From Incurvaria masculella (lineage: Eukaryota > Arthropoda > Insecta > Lepidoptera > Incurvariidae): a stretch of 64,000 nucleotides of DNA. This document shows, one piece after another, positions 32,746 to 42,899 of the stretch. Position 1 is the first letter of the stretch; each line of letters opens with the position of its first letter. Below the pieces are notes generated by a model that worked only from the letters and a program-made list of their open reading frames with translations, ran no database searches and was not told the origin of the DNA. Both the position numbers and the translations under genes were made by a program. The stretch is from the NCBI GenBank assembly GCA_946894095.1, contig OX335664.1, positions 10,000,001 to 10,064,000 of the forward strand, read 5' to 3'.

Positions 32746-33150
32746 AGTATTATCTTTTGGATAATTTCAGTTAAGTTTACATTTTTATTTACCCATCTAA
32801 ATATGTGTTATAATTATGTAAACCTTATCATGCCTACTTTAATATATTTATCTCTTTTGTTTTATTTTTTCATGTTATGCAATCTATATGTGCAATGTAA
32901 AAGAACAAAAATTGCTTGGAATGTAATACTTAACATTAAATAGCCCACGTATATTCACACGCAGAGAAACCGAAAGGTTTCGCGTGTACAGCACAATGTA
33001 ATCATGTATGTTTTTAAAATATGAAAATAAAAGTCATTTTGTGGCAATGAACTTAAAAAAAAAAAAAGTGGTTTTCTATGCGTCGCGGGGTCACGCGCGC
33101 GTGCGTCGCCTCTGCCCAATCGTGTGGTGCGACCGTACAATAATTACATA
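32746..33150. other. Unassigned AT-rich sequence
   Basis: No gene seen. A 14-base A run is at 33054-33067 and a CpG-rich patch at 33080-33130. Confidence 0.35.
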
Positions 33151-33436
33151 AAAACCGGTCAATTGCGAGTCGGACTCGCACACGAAGGGTTCCGTACCAT
33201 CGTACAAGATTTAACACAAAAAAAAACACGTTATTTGTATGGGACCCCCCTTTAATTTTAATTATTTTTTTATTTTACCTATTTGTAGTTATAGCGGCAA
33301 AATAAATACACACTCTGTGAAAATTTCGGCTGCCTACCTATTACGGTTCATGCGATACAGCCCTGTGACGGACGGACGGACGGACACCGGAGGCTAATTA
33401 ATAGGGTTCTGTTTTCACCCTTTGGGTACGGAACTG
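33151..33436 (+). mobile_element. F1 element
   Basis: AAAACCGGTCAATTGCGAG to TTTGGGTACGGAAC. The final CCTAAAAA is lost. Confidence 0.85.
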
Positions 33437-33672
33437 GTGTCCAGTGAGAGCAAAGTACGGTTAAGTAAATAAATGTATGATAGATGGTGACCGCTTCTTC
33501 TGAAAACAGCCTAGGATGTCAATAGTGGGCCTGGCGTGCGCCCATGTGTTTATCAACAAACATAGCTGCGGTTAGATTCCGCGCGATCAGCGCCAAATAC
33601 CCAGACGACCAAACATTGACTTGTAGACAACTTGCTGAGACGTTCCTGTAACGCATGCTAATAATATCCTAC

Positions 33673-34115
33673 AGCTCGTGGTGTCGGGTCTCGAGGACTT
33701 GCCTTTCATGCGAGAGGTTATGGATTCAAATTCTCACCCCGGTTATGCACCGCTTTCTTTCTCTTTCCGAGTTGGATCCCGGTACCACCGCGTTGAATGA
33801 AACTATGGTTGAAGCGACAATGAAAATGCCAAACTGACAGTCAGATATTAGCCTAACACACCACATGGGAACTAGGTGCCATGCCAGGACCTTTATTGCT
33901 CGGCTACATTGAACTGGATGGAAAACACGGACAAATTTCATTGCAGTTTCGACCATCGTTCATTTAATGCGATGGTACCAAACCGGGCGGGATTAACCAT
34001 ACCACCTAGTAAGTAATTTAAGGGAACTACAGTTTTCATGGAATCCGAACCACGGCCAGCCTCAACGGTTGAAAATGGTAACCCATCGAGAACTTAACCG
34101 CGCTCAGAGGTGCTT
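33673..34115. mobile_element. Two F2 SINE pieces, head-on
   Basis: 33673-33828 is a + strand tRNA-headed piece (TCTCGAGGACTTGCC, GGATTCAAATTCTCACC). 33829-34115 is a minus-strand copy whose far end (GGTAACCCATCGAGAACTTA, ACCGCGCTCAGAGG) is a decayed 5S-like head. Confidence 0.65.
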
Positions 34116-34734
34116 CACCAAGCATCATATATGAAATATATAACCATATTATAAAATCCATCGCATATTTAGGCAAAACATTTTTATTCCTAGCAAACCA
34201 TTTCACCCTGGCCAAACGGTCTATCGGAATGGTTTTCATCCACCTAGATATAGTTAAATGTGAATACTGTATTGTGTACTACCTGGTTTTCTGGTTCTGG
34301 ATTTCTATATCGTTTCTTTAATGAACTGGCATATATGATTATGGATATAAATAAATAAATAAATAAAATAAATCTTTAACTTCTGCGCAGATTTCTCTGT
34401 GTGTGCATTCAGGAGTCAAGGCGACAGTCGGTTGCGAGCTGTCACCTAAGATAAGCCTGACCCGCCACCGCAGAGATAATGCACTGTTTACTCTCTGCCG
34501 ACTATCAATGTTATTTATCTGTGCGCGCGGAGTTACCGACTGCGTGCGCTATACGAAATTAATGACATTGTTTGCATAGTTCGGACCGAGGTCGTGGGTT
34601 CGAAAGGAGTTTATTTATGCGGCGAACCGACTGGCTAGTCTGCAGCGCCCGCGACGTCGCGCAGAACTTGTCACCTAAATATTGACCGCCACTAATGTCA
34701 CGTCCCTTCCGTTTTTTATGAAATACCGATATTT
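34116..34734. other. Unassigned noncoding sequence
   Basis: Only a short AAAT repeat at 34346-34371 stands out. No gene seen. Confidence 0.35.
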
Positions 34735-35005
34735 GCTGAGAGACATTCCCTAAGGAATTAATTGCCATGCCATGACCTTCCCTTTATGAGCACGGCTACA
34801 TTGAACTGGGTGCACTGGTTGCCGCTTCGACCATCTTTTCATCCAATGCGATTGTATCAATCCGGGAGGGCTTAAACCCTACCACCTAGTAGGGGAAAGG
34901 GACCTATAATTTTACATGGATTCCGAACCGAAAAGCTCGCATCTGTGACGAAATACACTTATCCGACTCGTAAAGAGAAAGAAAGTGGTGCATGACATGT
35001 CGCAT
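34735..35005 (-). mobile_element. F2 SINE, head lost
   Basis: CATTCCCTAAGGAATTAATT, CCATGCCATGACCTTCCC, ATCCGGGAGGGC-type region in reverse, GAAAGTGGTGCATGAC. Confidence 0.65.
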
Positions 35006-35029
35006 GAGCGACCAAACGGTAAAAACTGT

Positions 35030-35640
35030 CATTACTGTCAAGTTTGATTTACGGTTTTTACGTAAAAGGTATACTCCATGATGCAATTAGAATAAGGTTT
35101 ACAATGTCATTGACCGGGACACATTATAAAACTAAATATTATAGGTTACTAGCTGAGGTAACCGGCTCTGCTCGGGTCAATGTCGTTTTTGACTGATTTC
35201 GGGCTGGTCATGTTCAGCCTGCGTTTGCAATGGAAGCGGAAAAAATGTAATTATTTAAGACATCACATTAGAGATATATATATATATTTCTCCAATATTT
35301 AATGGATGTTATTATACATATAAACCTTCCGCTTCAATCACTTTATCTATTACTGCATCAAAATCCGTTGCGTAGTTTTAAAGATTTAAGCATACTTAGG
35401 GATATAGGGACAGAGAAAGTGACTTTGTTGTATACTATGTAGTGATGTTTTTGTGATATTTTCTTTCCCACGGCATTTTTTGATAAGCATAATTAAGAAC
35501 AATTTATTTTCGTAATGAAATGGAGACATTTCAATTACATAGATTGAGTAAACACAATTTTAAAATCCATTTTGTTTTATTTTGTATGGTATCTGACCGT
35601 CTTGACAGATCTTTTAGGTGAGCTCGCTTAGACGCCACCT
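35030..35640 (+). repeat. F12 repeat, copy 2, split by an F11 element
   Basis: F12 sequence at 35030-35145 and 35456-35640 matches 1095-1480. The 310 bp between them (CTAGCTGAGGTAACCGGC ... CAAAATCCGTTGCGTAG) is an RTE-like 3' element. This shows the order of insertion. Confidence 0.65.
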
Positions 35641-36264
35641 GTCGTGATAAATAAGCAGTTTTCTTTCCCATTCATTGTATCGCTGATCGTGAAAGAGACC
35701 CACCACACGTCACGTCTGCCTGCCAGACTCGTCGTCCTTTGATCGTGGAAGTAAATTCTGCTATGATGCGTTTTTGTATTACGGGATATCTTATCAACAT
35801 CGAAAACTCGTGCACATCCGGCCATATTGTGTGTCAACCTGATACTGTATATTTCCCGCGAAATTACGACACATCAGACAAAGCTTATACTCTGATAAGA
35901 TTATCACCGTTTTTATATTTTATTGGTTTTGGCAAAAGATCAATGATGTCAGAAACGGTATTAACTAACTCTTCTATTTTACTCTGGGATAAAGTCCGTC
36001 TGTCCGTCAGCTAATAACTTAAGAACAACTTAACCGATTTTAATTGTCCGTCATTGGGAGTCTCTTAGTTGCATCTGGCATACGCCATGTGTCGCGTTTT
36101 CCTTTGGGCCCCTTCACGGTTGAGGATAATAGGGTGCCACGATGTTGGGTGGAAATTCTTGGATAAGCTTGCCGACGTAAGCTGCCCGGGCTATAGGGAT
36201 TTTGTGTTGGCTATGGTGCTGTCTCTACAACAAACACAAAAACAACAATCGTTGTTATTAATAT
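35641..36264 (+). other. Unassigned intronic sequence
   Basis: Contains short open frames (e.g. 36069-36290) without recognisable motifs, plus a CGTCTGTCCGTCAGCTAAT block near 35995-36015. No gene called. Confidence 0.35.
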
Positions 36265-36417
36265 TATTTCTGCCTACAGAGTTAATATGATTGTATGTCG
36301 CCCCCTCTTCATAGATCACCCGATCCGCATAGAGACACAAGAGGGGGCGTGCAGCTACACACAACCAGATTAGCTGTTTCCCTTATTTATTTATCATATC
36401 AACTCTGTAGGCAGAAA
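36265..36417. repeat. Inverted repeat just upstream of coding exon 1
   Basis: TTTCTGCCTACAGAGTTAAT at the left pairs with TCAACTCTGTAGGCAGAAA at the right (ends 36417). Inside, GCCCCCTCTTC and GAGGGGGC form a second hairpin. It ends 64 bp before the splice acceptor at 36481-36482, so it lies next to the branch-point region of the intron. Confidence 0.75.
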
Positions 36418-36482
36418 CAATATGATTTGTGTTACAATACGTACGCATAGATGGCCTCTAACTTGATTTATCTTTGTTGCAG

Positions 36483-36509
36483 GAATTGTAATGAGAGCTA
36501 GTGTCCACG
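36483..36509 (+). promoter_or_regulatory. 5' untranslated part of coding exon 1 with overlapping upstream ATG
   Basis: The acceptor TTTATCTTTGTTGCAG ends at 36482, with a CTAAC branch-like motif at 36458-36462. An ATG at 36491 lies 19 bases before the main ATG (36510) in another frame. It runs 16 codons to TAA, overlapping the start of the main frame, so it could lower its translation. Confidence 0.55.
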
Positions 36510-37331
36510 ATGGGGAGCCCCGGGGAATTCGTGAAACCTAAAAAAATGCAGAAGGTCAAATGCGCCATTAACAAACTCTTCCAACCTCTGCGTCCCAAGT
36601 CCAGAAATGGGAGCGATCACCTTTCCATCAAGGACGAAAGCAGCGAACCGAATCCGCAAATGGTCGTAGACCTCAATCACAAAGGACAAGAAGACAGTTT
36701 GAAGAAATGCGAAGCTGCGGTGCTCACCCCTCGCGGCATATCAGAGAATCTAACGAAAACCCGGAAGTTGCTACTCGAAAAGAAGCTAACTCCAGGTGCG
36801 AAGGAGCAGGCCGCTAGGAGCCGAGCGCCCGACGAGTCCGAACAAAATGTCGATCTGGGTTTCGGCGACATAGAACCGAGACCGGCGCAAGCGAAGCAGA
36901 AATCCAACTCGCAGTGCTCAGACGACAGTGGCTACGAGGAGCACGCCTTCGCTGATGATGTGAAATCAAAAGGGAGGGAATCGAAAGAACTGGCGGAGGC
37001 ATTAAAACAGCTTCATATATCCAAGTCGAATAAAGATGGAACCAAACTAAATACTGTAGATCCATCAGATTCTCAAGACGAGATTGTATTCTACAACGCC
37101 GAAATCCCAAAAGCGGAAGTCGCAGAGAGAATATCCAATGATGACATCGCGGAAACTCTGGATAAGCTCACAATATCGGAGGATAAGGAGTCGGAGGAGA
37201 CCGTAGACATAGACGGAGAGAAGATAGACTTGCACAAGAAGAAGAGGAGACACTTGAAGGATGTTCTGGTGTCGCGGAGTCCTATGCGTCCCAGGGACGA
37301 CCGTGCAATAGTGGGGCCTTACCAACGCCAG
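36510..37331 (+). CDS. Coding exon 1 of an unrecognised protein (residues 1-274)
   Basis: The start is ATG at 36510, the first in-frame ATG after the acceptor. The GTG nine bases upstream is not a plausible eukaryotic start. The exon ends CAG|GTTAGT at 37331/37332, phase 0. The N-terminus is basic (KKMQKVKCAINKLFQPLRPK, residues 11-30). An acidic, serine-rich patch SDDSGYEE lies at 137-144, and a nuclear-localisation-like KKKRRHLK at 243-250. Two related helical motifs, LAEALKQLHIS (161-171) and IAETLDKLTIS (213-223), look like an internal duplication. Most of the rest is predicted disordered by composition. Sequence past 37331 stays open into the intron for ~59 codons, but from about 37380 it is LINE tail sequence, so the splice is preferred. 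The DSG patch recalls, but does not match, the DSGxxS degron of IkB proteins. Function unknown. Confidence 0.85.
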
Positions 37332-37379
37332 GTTAGTAATTATAAATACATCCATACATACATGTATTTTGTTTATGTT

Positions 37380-37545
37380 AAGAGCGGCATATGGCGTACG
37401 CCAGGACATCTTAAGGTGCCCGACGACGCCCATGGGATTTCGAATTTACAGGGGGGCTGCGAAAACCATGTCGGCCGAAAATACATCGGAAGGGAGTTCA
37501 TTCCATAGTTTTCCGACCCTATAGATGAAGGATCTAGAGGTTTCG
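37380..37545 (-). pseudogene. LINE 3' end fragment
   Basis: GAGCGGCATATGGCGTACGC, GACGACGCCCATGGG, GGAAGGGAGTTCATTCCAT and ACCCTATAGATGAAGGATC are the inverse of the tail also seen at 48563-48780. It starts only ~50 bp after the exon 1 donor. Confidence 0.65.
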
Positions 37546-37845
37546 GTGGGTTCTTATTTTTGGAATGTCGACTGTGAATATGTGAATTTTCTCCCTTCTA
37601 TACATACCTTCACGCCGCTTTCGCGGAGGGGTAGGCAGAGATGATAGAGCGCCATACGGTACGAATACCGCACACCTCTGTCGCTAGATCTACAGACATA
37701 CATCGTTTCATACATGCTCTACGGTTACGGGTGCTACGTACAAGACCTTTACGAAGAATTACATCGATTTGGTCGTGGTACGTTCTTCTAGGCCGCCCGA
37801 GCAAGAAACTTCCGCTCACTTCTGCTTTGTAAATGTGTTTCGTGA

Positions 37846-38145
37846 TTTTTAGGGTTCCGTACCCAAAGGGTGAAAACGGAACCCTATTACTAAGCCTCCG
37901 CTGTCCGTCCGTCCGTCCGTCTGTCACAGGGCTGTATCTCATGAACCGTAACAGGTAGGAAGCTGAAATGTTCACAGATTATGTATTTATTTGGACGCTA
38001 TGACAACAAATAGGTAACATTATAAAATAATAATAATAATAATTAAAGGGGGCCCCATACAAAAAACGTGTTTTTTTTTGGTAAATCTTGTGCGATGGTA
38101 CGGAACACTTCGTGTGCGAGTCCGACTCGCACTTGGCCGGTTTTT
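37846..38145 (-). mobile_element. F1 element
   Basis: Full length, TTTTTAGGGTTCCGTACCCA to CGCACTTGGCCGGTTTTT, four CCGT units. Confidence 0.9.
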
Positions 38146-38354
38146 CGTCATTCATTCGTTCCATCTTAGCACTCCTTTCTCGATTCTAGTCACAACATCA
38201 TTTGTCAATTGACGTTGCTCTCTAAGCTTCCAAAGTCCGTTAGATTAACTCCGCAATCTTTCCTCAAGGAACGCATTTCTACTGCATTTATTCTCCATTC
38301 GTGCCTCTATTATTATATTATTATTAATGTTATATTGCCTTTATCGTTGACTCT

Positions 38355-38466
38355 TAGCTCAGGGGTGCGGGGACCTGCTTTCCATGCGGTCATGGCTACA
38401 ATCCCCGTCCCGTTTATGCACCGTTTTTTTTTCTTTTTCAACGTTTTATAAGTGCACTTCTTCACG
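38355..38466 (+). mobile_element. SINE head fragment (F2-related)
   Basis: TAGCTCAGGGGTGCGGGGAC (A-box-like), CAATCCCCGTCCCG and TGCACCGTTTTTTTTTC. It differs from the standard head and joins directly to truncated F3. Confidence 0.45.
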
Positions 38467-39083
38467 AACGCGATGAAATAAGAACATCTTAAATAGATTA
38501 GTCATCAGACATAGCTTGTTTCATAGAGATTTATAGTCAATTTGGTTTTTGTTAGATTTTTGACTACAGCGGTCTTGATTTACTTATAGCTATAAGTCGT
38601 TTTGTAATCAAAATGTTTGTAAATCTTACCAAATCAAATACTATGCGCAGTGTCTGCTTTGTGGACATGTTGCATCCTCCTCGTCACGGAGCCTGTCTTT
38701 TTCTTTGAAACCGAGAAGGTCCCAGAGCGCAACAGCACGGTTTGTACCCAAAGGGTGAAAACGGAACCCTATTACTAAGCCTCCGCTGTCCGTCCGTCCG
38801 TCCGTCCGTCTGTCCGTCTGTCACAGGGCTGTATCTGAGTAACCGTAACAGGTAGACAGCTGAAATTTTCACAGAGTGTGTATTTATTTTGCCGCTATAA
38901 CAACAAATAGGTAAGATTAAAAAATAATTAAAATTAAAGGGGGCTCCCATACAAAAAACGTGATTTGTTTGTTTTATTTTTTACGATGGTACGGAACCCT
39001 TCGTGTGCGAGTCCGACTCGCACTTGGCCGGTTTTTTACCGTGCCCGCGATTGAGTTAGTCCCGCCGCGTTGGGCCACCTTAA
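38467..39083 (+). mobile_element. F3 MITE split by an F1 element, 5'-truncated
   Basis: F3 blocks run from AAGAACATCTTAAATAGAT to CAACAGCACGGTTT, then TACCGTGCCCGCG to GGGCCACCTTAA at 39083. The break falls inside the ACGGTTTTGTACCGTG hairpin of F3. Confidence 0.85.
38744..39036 (-). mobile_element. F1 element nested in F3
   Basis: GTACCCAAAGGGTGAAAACG to CACTTGGCCGGTTTTT. The usual TTTTTAGGGTTCC end is missing, so insertion or later loss removed the outer hairpin arm. Confidence 0.85.
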
Positions 39084-39122
39084 GTGTCGATTAAAATAAA
39101 TTAGCACTTGGTGAAAACAAGG

Positions 39123-39291
39123 CTTAGGGCCGAGTGCACGAAAGAACAAAAAATCTAAATCAACGTCGAAGTATGATCAAACACGCCACTTTTTGTGGAC
39201 AGTATGGAAGGAACTCGGTGCGGTTCACTGAAAGTGACGTGTTTGAACATTGATTAACTCGGCCGTCTCTTCGTGCAACCGGGGCTAAGTC
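39123..39291 (-). mobile_element. F6 MITE, complete
   Basis: TTAGGGCCGAGTGCACGAAA to CTTCGTGCAACCGGGGCTAAG. The inverted ends are imperfect. Confidence 0.8.
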
Positions 39292-39610
39292 TTTACACTG
39301 TATCAAATACAATAGTTCAGATACAGTCTCGATGCGAGTATGTTTAGCCATAGCTGCCAAATGCGTAGGCGGTTCCAAGAAAATTCGCTAATAGACAATC
39401 TAACAAACGGTAACAGTTTGATTCAATGCATTCCGCAAAGTTAATTGTAAGTAGATTATTTTGTTACTTTGTATTAGGGCCTTTTTCACCTACTGCTGAT
39501 TAGCTAAATCGCCACATATTAAGGACCTTTCTTAGCAGCTTGCAATCAATACCGGAACAATATAATCAGCACTTCAGTAATAAATGCCTTGTAAGTCTGG
39601 TTTTAAAACC

Positions 39611-39987
39611 TTTTTAGGGTTCCGTACCCAAAGGGTGAAAATGGAACCCTATTACTAAGCCTCCGCTGTCCGTCCGTCCGTCCGTCCGTCCGTCCGTCCG
39701 TCCGTCCGTCCGTCCGTCCGTCCGTCCGTCCGTCCGTCCGTCTGTCACAGGGCTGTATCTCATGAACCGTAATAGGTGGGAAGCTGAAATTTTCACAGAG
39801 TGTGGCCCTATAACAACAAATAGGTAAATAAAAAAAAAATTAAGGGGGGTCCTATACAAAAACCGTATTTCTTTGTGTTAAATCTTGTACGATGGCACGG
39901 AACCCTTCGTGTGCGGATGAACGAACGGCCAGTGGAGGTTTAGTAATAGGGTTCCGTTGGCACCCTCTGGGTACGGAACCCTAAAAA
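39611..39987 (-). mobile_element. F1 element with the longest (CCGT)n array, plus an F1 fragment
   Basis: The element at 39611-39915 holds about 18 CCGT units (39667-39743). It is followed at 39921-39987 by an inverted-orientation F1 3' end (GTAATAGGGTTCCGTTGGC to GGAACCCTAAAAA). Confidence 0.85.
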
Positions 39988-40383
39988 CGTATGTTTTACC
40001 AGCAAGGATTAAATTCATGAAGCTGTATAATCTGAGTTTTAGCTAAACCAAATGACAACCTGCCCAACCCAACCTCAATGTAAATACTGAGAACTCGACT
40101 ATACACAAATATCGGCTTCATAGCTGCAGTTATTGGCCGGTCGCAGACAGTTTGAGTATTCATAGCTCGGAACTACAACATAAATTCAGACTATCTTGGC
40201 AAGAAAGTGTATGGGCATAACCCACAGAATTGAGAATATGCTATAAGTGCCTAACCTCTCGCTTCGCTGCCGCGCGCTCGCCAACGTATGTCCATACTTC
40301 TGGGATTTCTTACTGCATTGAAGTTTACAAGGTCGCTTTTACATCATTTCATTTATTTATTCAACTTCTGGTAGTCGAATTAC

Positions 40384-40562
40384 ACTAAGGCTGAGATAAA
40401 TAGTCGTAACAGAAACTAATACTAACGAAAAGTAGTACTTTGTGACGTCACTTTGTATTACTTTAGAGATTTCGTCCATACAAACTGTGTCAAAGTGACG
40501 TCACTAAGTACTACTTTTCGTTAGTCTTAGTTTCGGTTACGACTATTTATCTCAGCCTTAGT
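40384..40562. mobile_element. F5 foldback MITE, complete
   Basis: CTAAGGCTGAGATAAATAGT pairs with ACTATTTATCTCAGCCTTAG, and AACGAAAAGTAGTACTTTG pairs with AAGTACTACTTTTCGTT. Each arm contains TGACGTCA (40443-40450 and 40496-40503), the consensus CRE/ATF site. Confidence 0.9.
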
Positions 40563-40569
40563 CATGTCA

Positions 40570-40672
40570 CAATTTGATTGATCCGCGGATTCTATCAACC
40601 AGTGAAGATGAACCCGCAAAGCAACTTCACTGGTCTATAAATAATATAGTCTTTTTTTTCGTTTACATTAAT
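40570..40672 (-). mobile_element. LINE 3' UTR fragment
   Basis: TGATCCGCGGATTCTATCAA and CCCGCAAAGCAACTTCACTG are the inverse of the LINE tail at 45705-45990. Confidence 0.5.
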
Positions 40673-40807
40673 AATATAACACAATTTATGATTTCATACC
40701 TAAATGCTACTGCCATACTTACATTGGTAGAACGGTCTAAAGCAAAGAACTAAGAACTACGAGGAAACAACAACCCACAATGTGAAAAGTCTTAAATTAT
40801 AAATTAG

Positions 40808-41024
40808 TTAGGGCTGATTTTTCAAGTCAGATAAACAGCTAGAAAACTCTTCGACGGATTTATTTACCCTTCTGCTTATCCATCCGACATAGTAAGTCCA
40901 TATCTTTATTAGCAAAATTATAGTAAGATAATTGTGATAGAAGATAAAATTCTTCGGCAATGACTATCCGTCTTTTGACCAACGTGAAAGTACTATCTGA
41001 GGATTGAAAAATCGGCCCTTAACC
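40808..41024. mobile_element. F9 MITE, complete
   Basis: GTTAGGGCTGATTTTTCAAG to GATTGAAAAATCGGCCCTTAA, with the CTTCTGCTTATCCATCCGAC block. Confidence 0.8.
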
Positions 41025-41111
41025 TAATAACCTAATATAATAAGTATACATATTGAAAAAGGAACGATTACTACTAAAACGGGGATTCTTGGTGTCGACT
41101 TGACGTATGAC

Positions 41112-41665
41112 CAGCCTTGGCACTCGGGAAGCGAGCACGAGCGGCTTTTAGCCTAGTGGCGCGGGGACTAGACTGGCATAGAGGTCCGGATTCAAATCCT
41201 CGCCCGTTCATGCGCCACTTCCTTTCTCATTCTGAGTTAGATAAGTGCATTTCGTCACGAATCCGAGCTGCTCCATGGTTCGGAATGCACGTGGAAGTGT
41301 AGGTCCCCTTCCCCTACTAGGTGGGAGGGTTTATCCCGCCAGGGTTGGTACCATCGCATTGGATGAAAAGATGGTCGAAGCGGCGATGAAAAATTGTCCG
41401 TGTTTTCCATCCAGTTCAATGTAACCGTGCTCATAAAGGGTAGGTCCTGGCATGGCACCAAATTCCTTCGGGAATGTGGTGTATTGGGCTTATATCATAA
41501 CGGTAGTTGTGTGGTATTAGTCATCCATGTCAGGTTACATAAAAAAAAAACGAGAAGTTGTCACAACGAATACCTGCGAGAAGCTGTCATTTAAATGTTT
41601 TCAGTATGAAGGATGAAATCTACTCGCAAGAATTCGTTGTGAGAACTTCTCGTATTCGCTTCCCG
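41112..41665. repeat. Foldback element split by an F2 SINE
   Basis: CACTCGGGAAGCGAG at 41112 is the inverse of CGCTTCCCGAGTAG near 41655, and CGAGAAGTTGTCACAACGAA (41551) the inverse of TTCGTTGTGAGAACTTCTCG (41634-41653). The SINE fills the left arm. Confidence 0.65.
41139..41550 (+). mobile_element. F2 SINE with tRNA-like head, full length
   Basis: Has TTTTAGCCTAGTGGCGCGGG (A box), GGATTCAAATCCTCGCCC (B box), the complete body, CATCCATGTCAGGTTACAT and a 10-A tail. One of the best full-length copies here. Confidence 0.9.
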
Positions 41666-41671
41666 AGTAGA

Positions 41672-41915
41672 AGCGCTGAACTTCAATCGTCATATCGAGG
41701 ATAAAGCCAAGCTCGCCTCAAACGTTCTAGAAGTCCTCAGCAGGGTGCGTCAGTATTTCACGCCGGACCAAAAACTGATCCTTTACAAGGCGCAGATAAG
41801 GTCTTGCGTGGAGTATTGTTCGAATCTGTGTGACGGCTCATCTAAGCACCTGCTTGGCTTCTTGGACTCGATACAGCGTAGTGCCGTGCGTCTCGTCGAC
41901 GACCCCGAAGTATCC

Positions 41916-41976
<61 letters not shown>

Positions 41977-42290
41977 CTATCGCCTCCACCATGGAGAATG
42001 CTCTTCAGAGCTGCGTTGATAGGGTTACGCTCTGCCCCTTTCTTTCGTCAACGAGGAACAAACTGAACGTAACCACTCACCGTCGATAGATCCAAAATAA
42101 GATCCAACCGATCGTTTAGGTTCTTTATCTGATCCTATATCAGCGGTGCCGAGGAATTCTTCGACCATGGTGTGACGAAGGATCTAGCCGGCCGGCATAG
42201 TTTTCGCAGCGCCCGTGCAAGTTCGAACGCCCATGGGCTTACTCGGGGCTACTTTTATGGGCGTATGCCATATGCCGGGCTTAACATAAA
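41672..42290 (+). pseudogene. LINE RT thumb fragment and 3' UTR, interrupted by (CT)n
   Basis: The frame reads RQYFTPDQKLILYKAQIRSC, then VEYCSNLCDGSSKHLLGFLD and SIQRSAVRLVDDPEVS. This is a recognisable APE-type non-LTR reverse-transcriptase C-terminal region (Y-K-A-Q-x-R ... E-Y-C ... D-x-I-Q-R-x-A-x-R). At 41919 it runs into (CT)n. A further RT piece (TMENALQSCVDRVTL, a diverged FYR segment) follows, then the 3' UTR ends CCATATGCCGGGCTTAACAT at 42284. Non-functional. Confidence 0.8.
41919..41971 (+). repeat. (CT)n microsatellite
   Basis: About 26 uninterrupted CT units. The RERE/SLSL reading frames it produces are artefacts. Confidence 0.95.
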
Positions 42291-42349
42291 AAAATGTCAG
42301 TTAATTTAAGACGATGACAAGAAGTAATTTCACAACACAGATTCTTTCG

Positions 42350-42514
42350 CTGTCAGCTCTGCGCGTATGTGGAACCAGCTTCCACTTGATGTACGCACAT
42401 CTCAGTCAATTAATATATTCAAAGAGCGTCTTAAATGTCATTTCCTTACCTACTGATTGTTTCTTGTCACATTGTTCTCAAAAATCTTGAGTAATTTTTT
42501 TTACTACTATTTAT

Positions 42515-42577
<63 letters not shown>

Positions 42578-42890
42578 TTTTTGTATGTGTAAATCTGTTT
42601 ATATGTTTTATCATAATATATGTGTATTTCTATCACATGTCTATTAATATGTTTAAGCGTACGTACGTATTTGTATGTAATTTATTTTAATATATAAATC
42701 CATATTTTTAGGTTAGTTAATATTTTCTCTAATTCATTTTGTTCTACGTAATTTTTTTTGCCCGCCTCACTGCACCTCTCCTACATCTCTAAGGTTGAAT
42801 GGTAGAGAATGCCTTATGGCATTAATTTCCGCCTTTTTGTACCGTTTGGCTGCAAATAAAGTATTTTTTCATTTCATTTCATTTTCAAGT
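42350..42890 (+). pseudogene. LINE 3' end with ATTTC tail
   Basis: 42358-42456 encodes SARMWNQLPLDVRTSQSINI, then FKERLKCHFLTY and a stop, the end of a CR1/Jockey-type reverse transcriptase. The 3' UTR contains (TA)n at 42517-42565, GCATTAATTTCCGCC and GCAAATAAAG, and finishes in CATTTCATTTCATTTTC repeats typical of LINE ends. Confidence 0.75.
42517..42565. repeat. (TA)n microsatellite
   Basis: About 24 TA units inside the LINE 3' UTR. Confidence 0.95.
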
Positions 42891-42899
42891 AATTAATCG

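Noticed and set aside
36501..36509. GTG start for the 36.5-kb frame
   Set aside because: In an animal gene the first in-frame ATG at 36510, just after a good acceptor, is the plausible start.
36814..37433. Minus-strand frames opposite exon 1
   Set aside because: They overlap the well-supported + exon in other frames and partly read LINE tail sequence beyond the donor.
41783..42690. Frames with RERERE, SLSLSL or YIYIYI
   Set aside because: They are products of (CT)n and (TA)n microsatellites.
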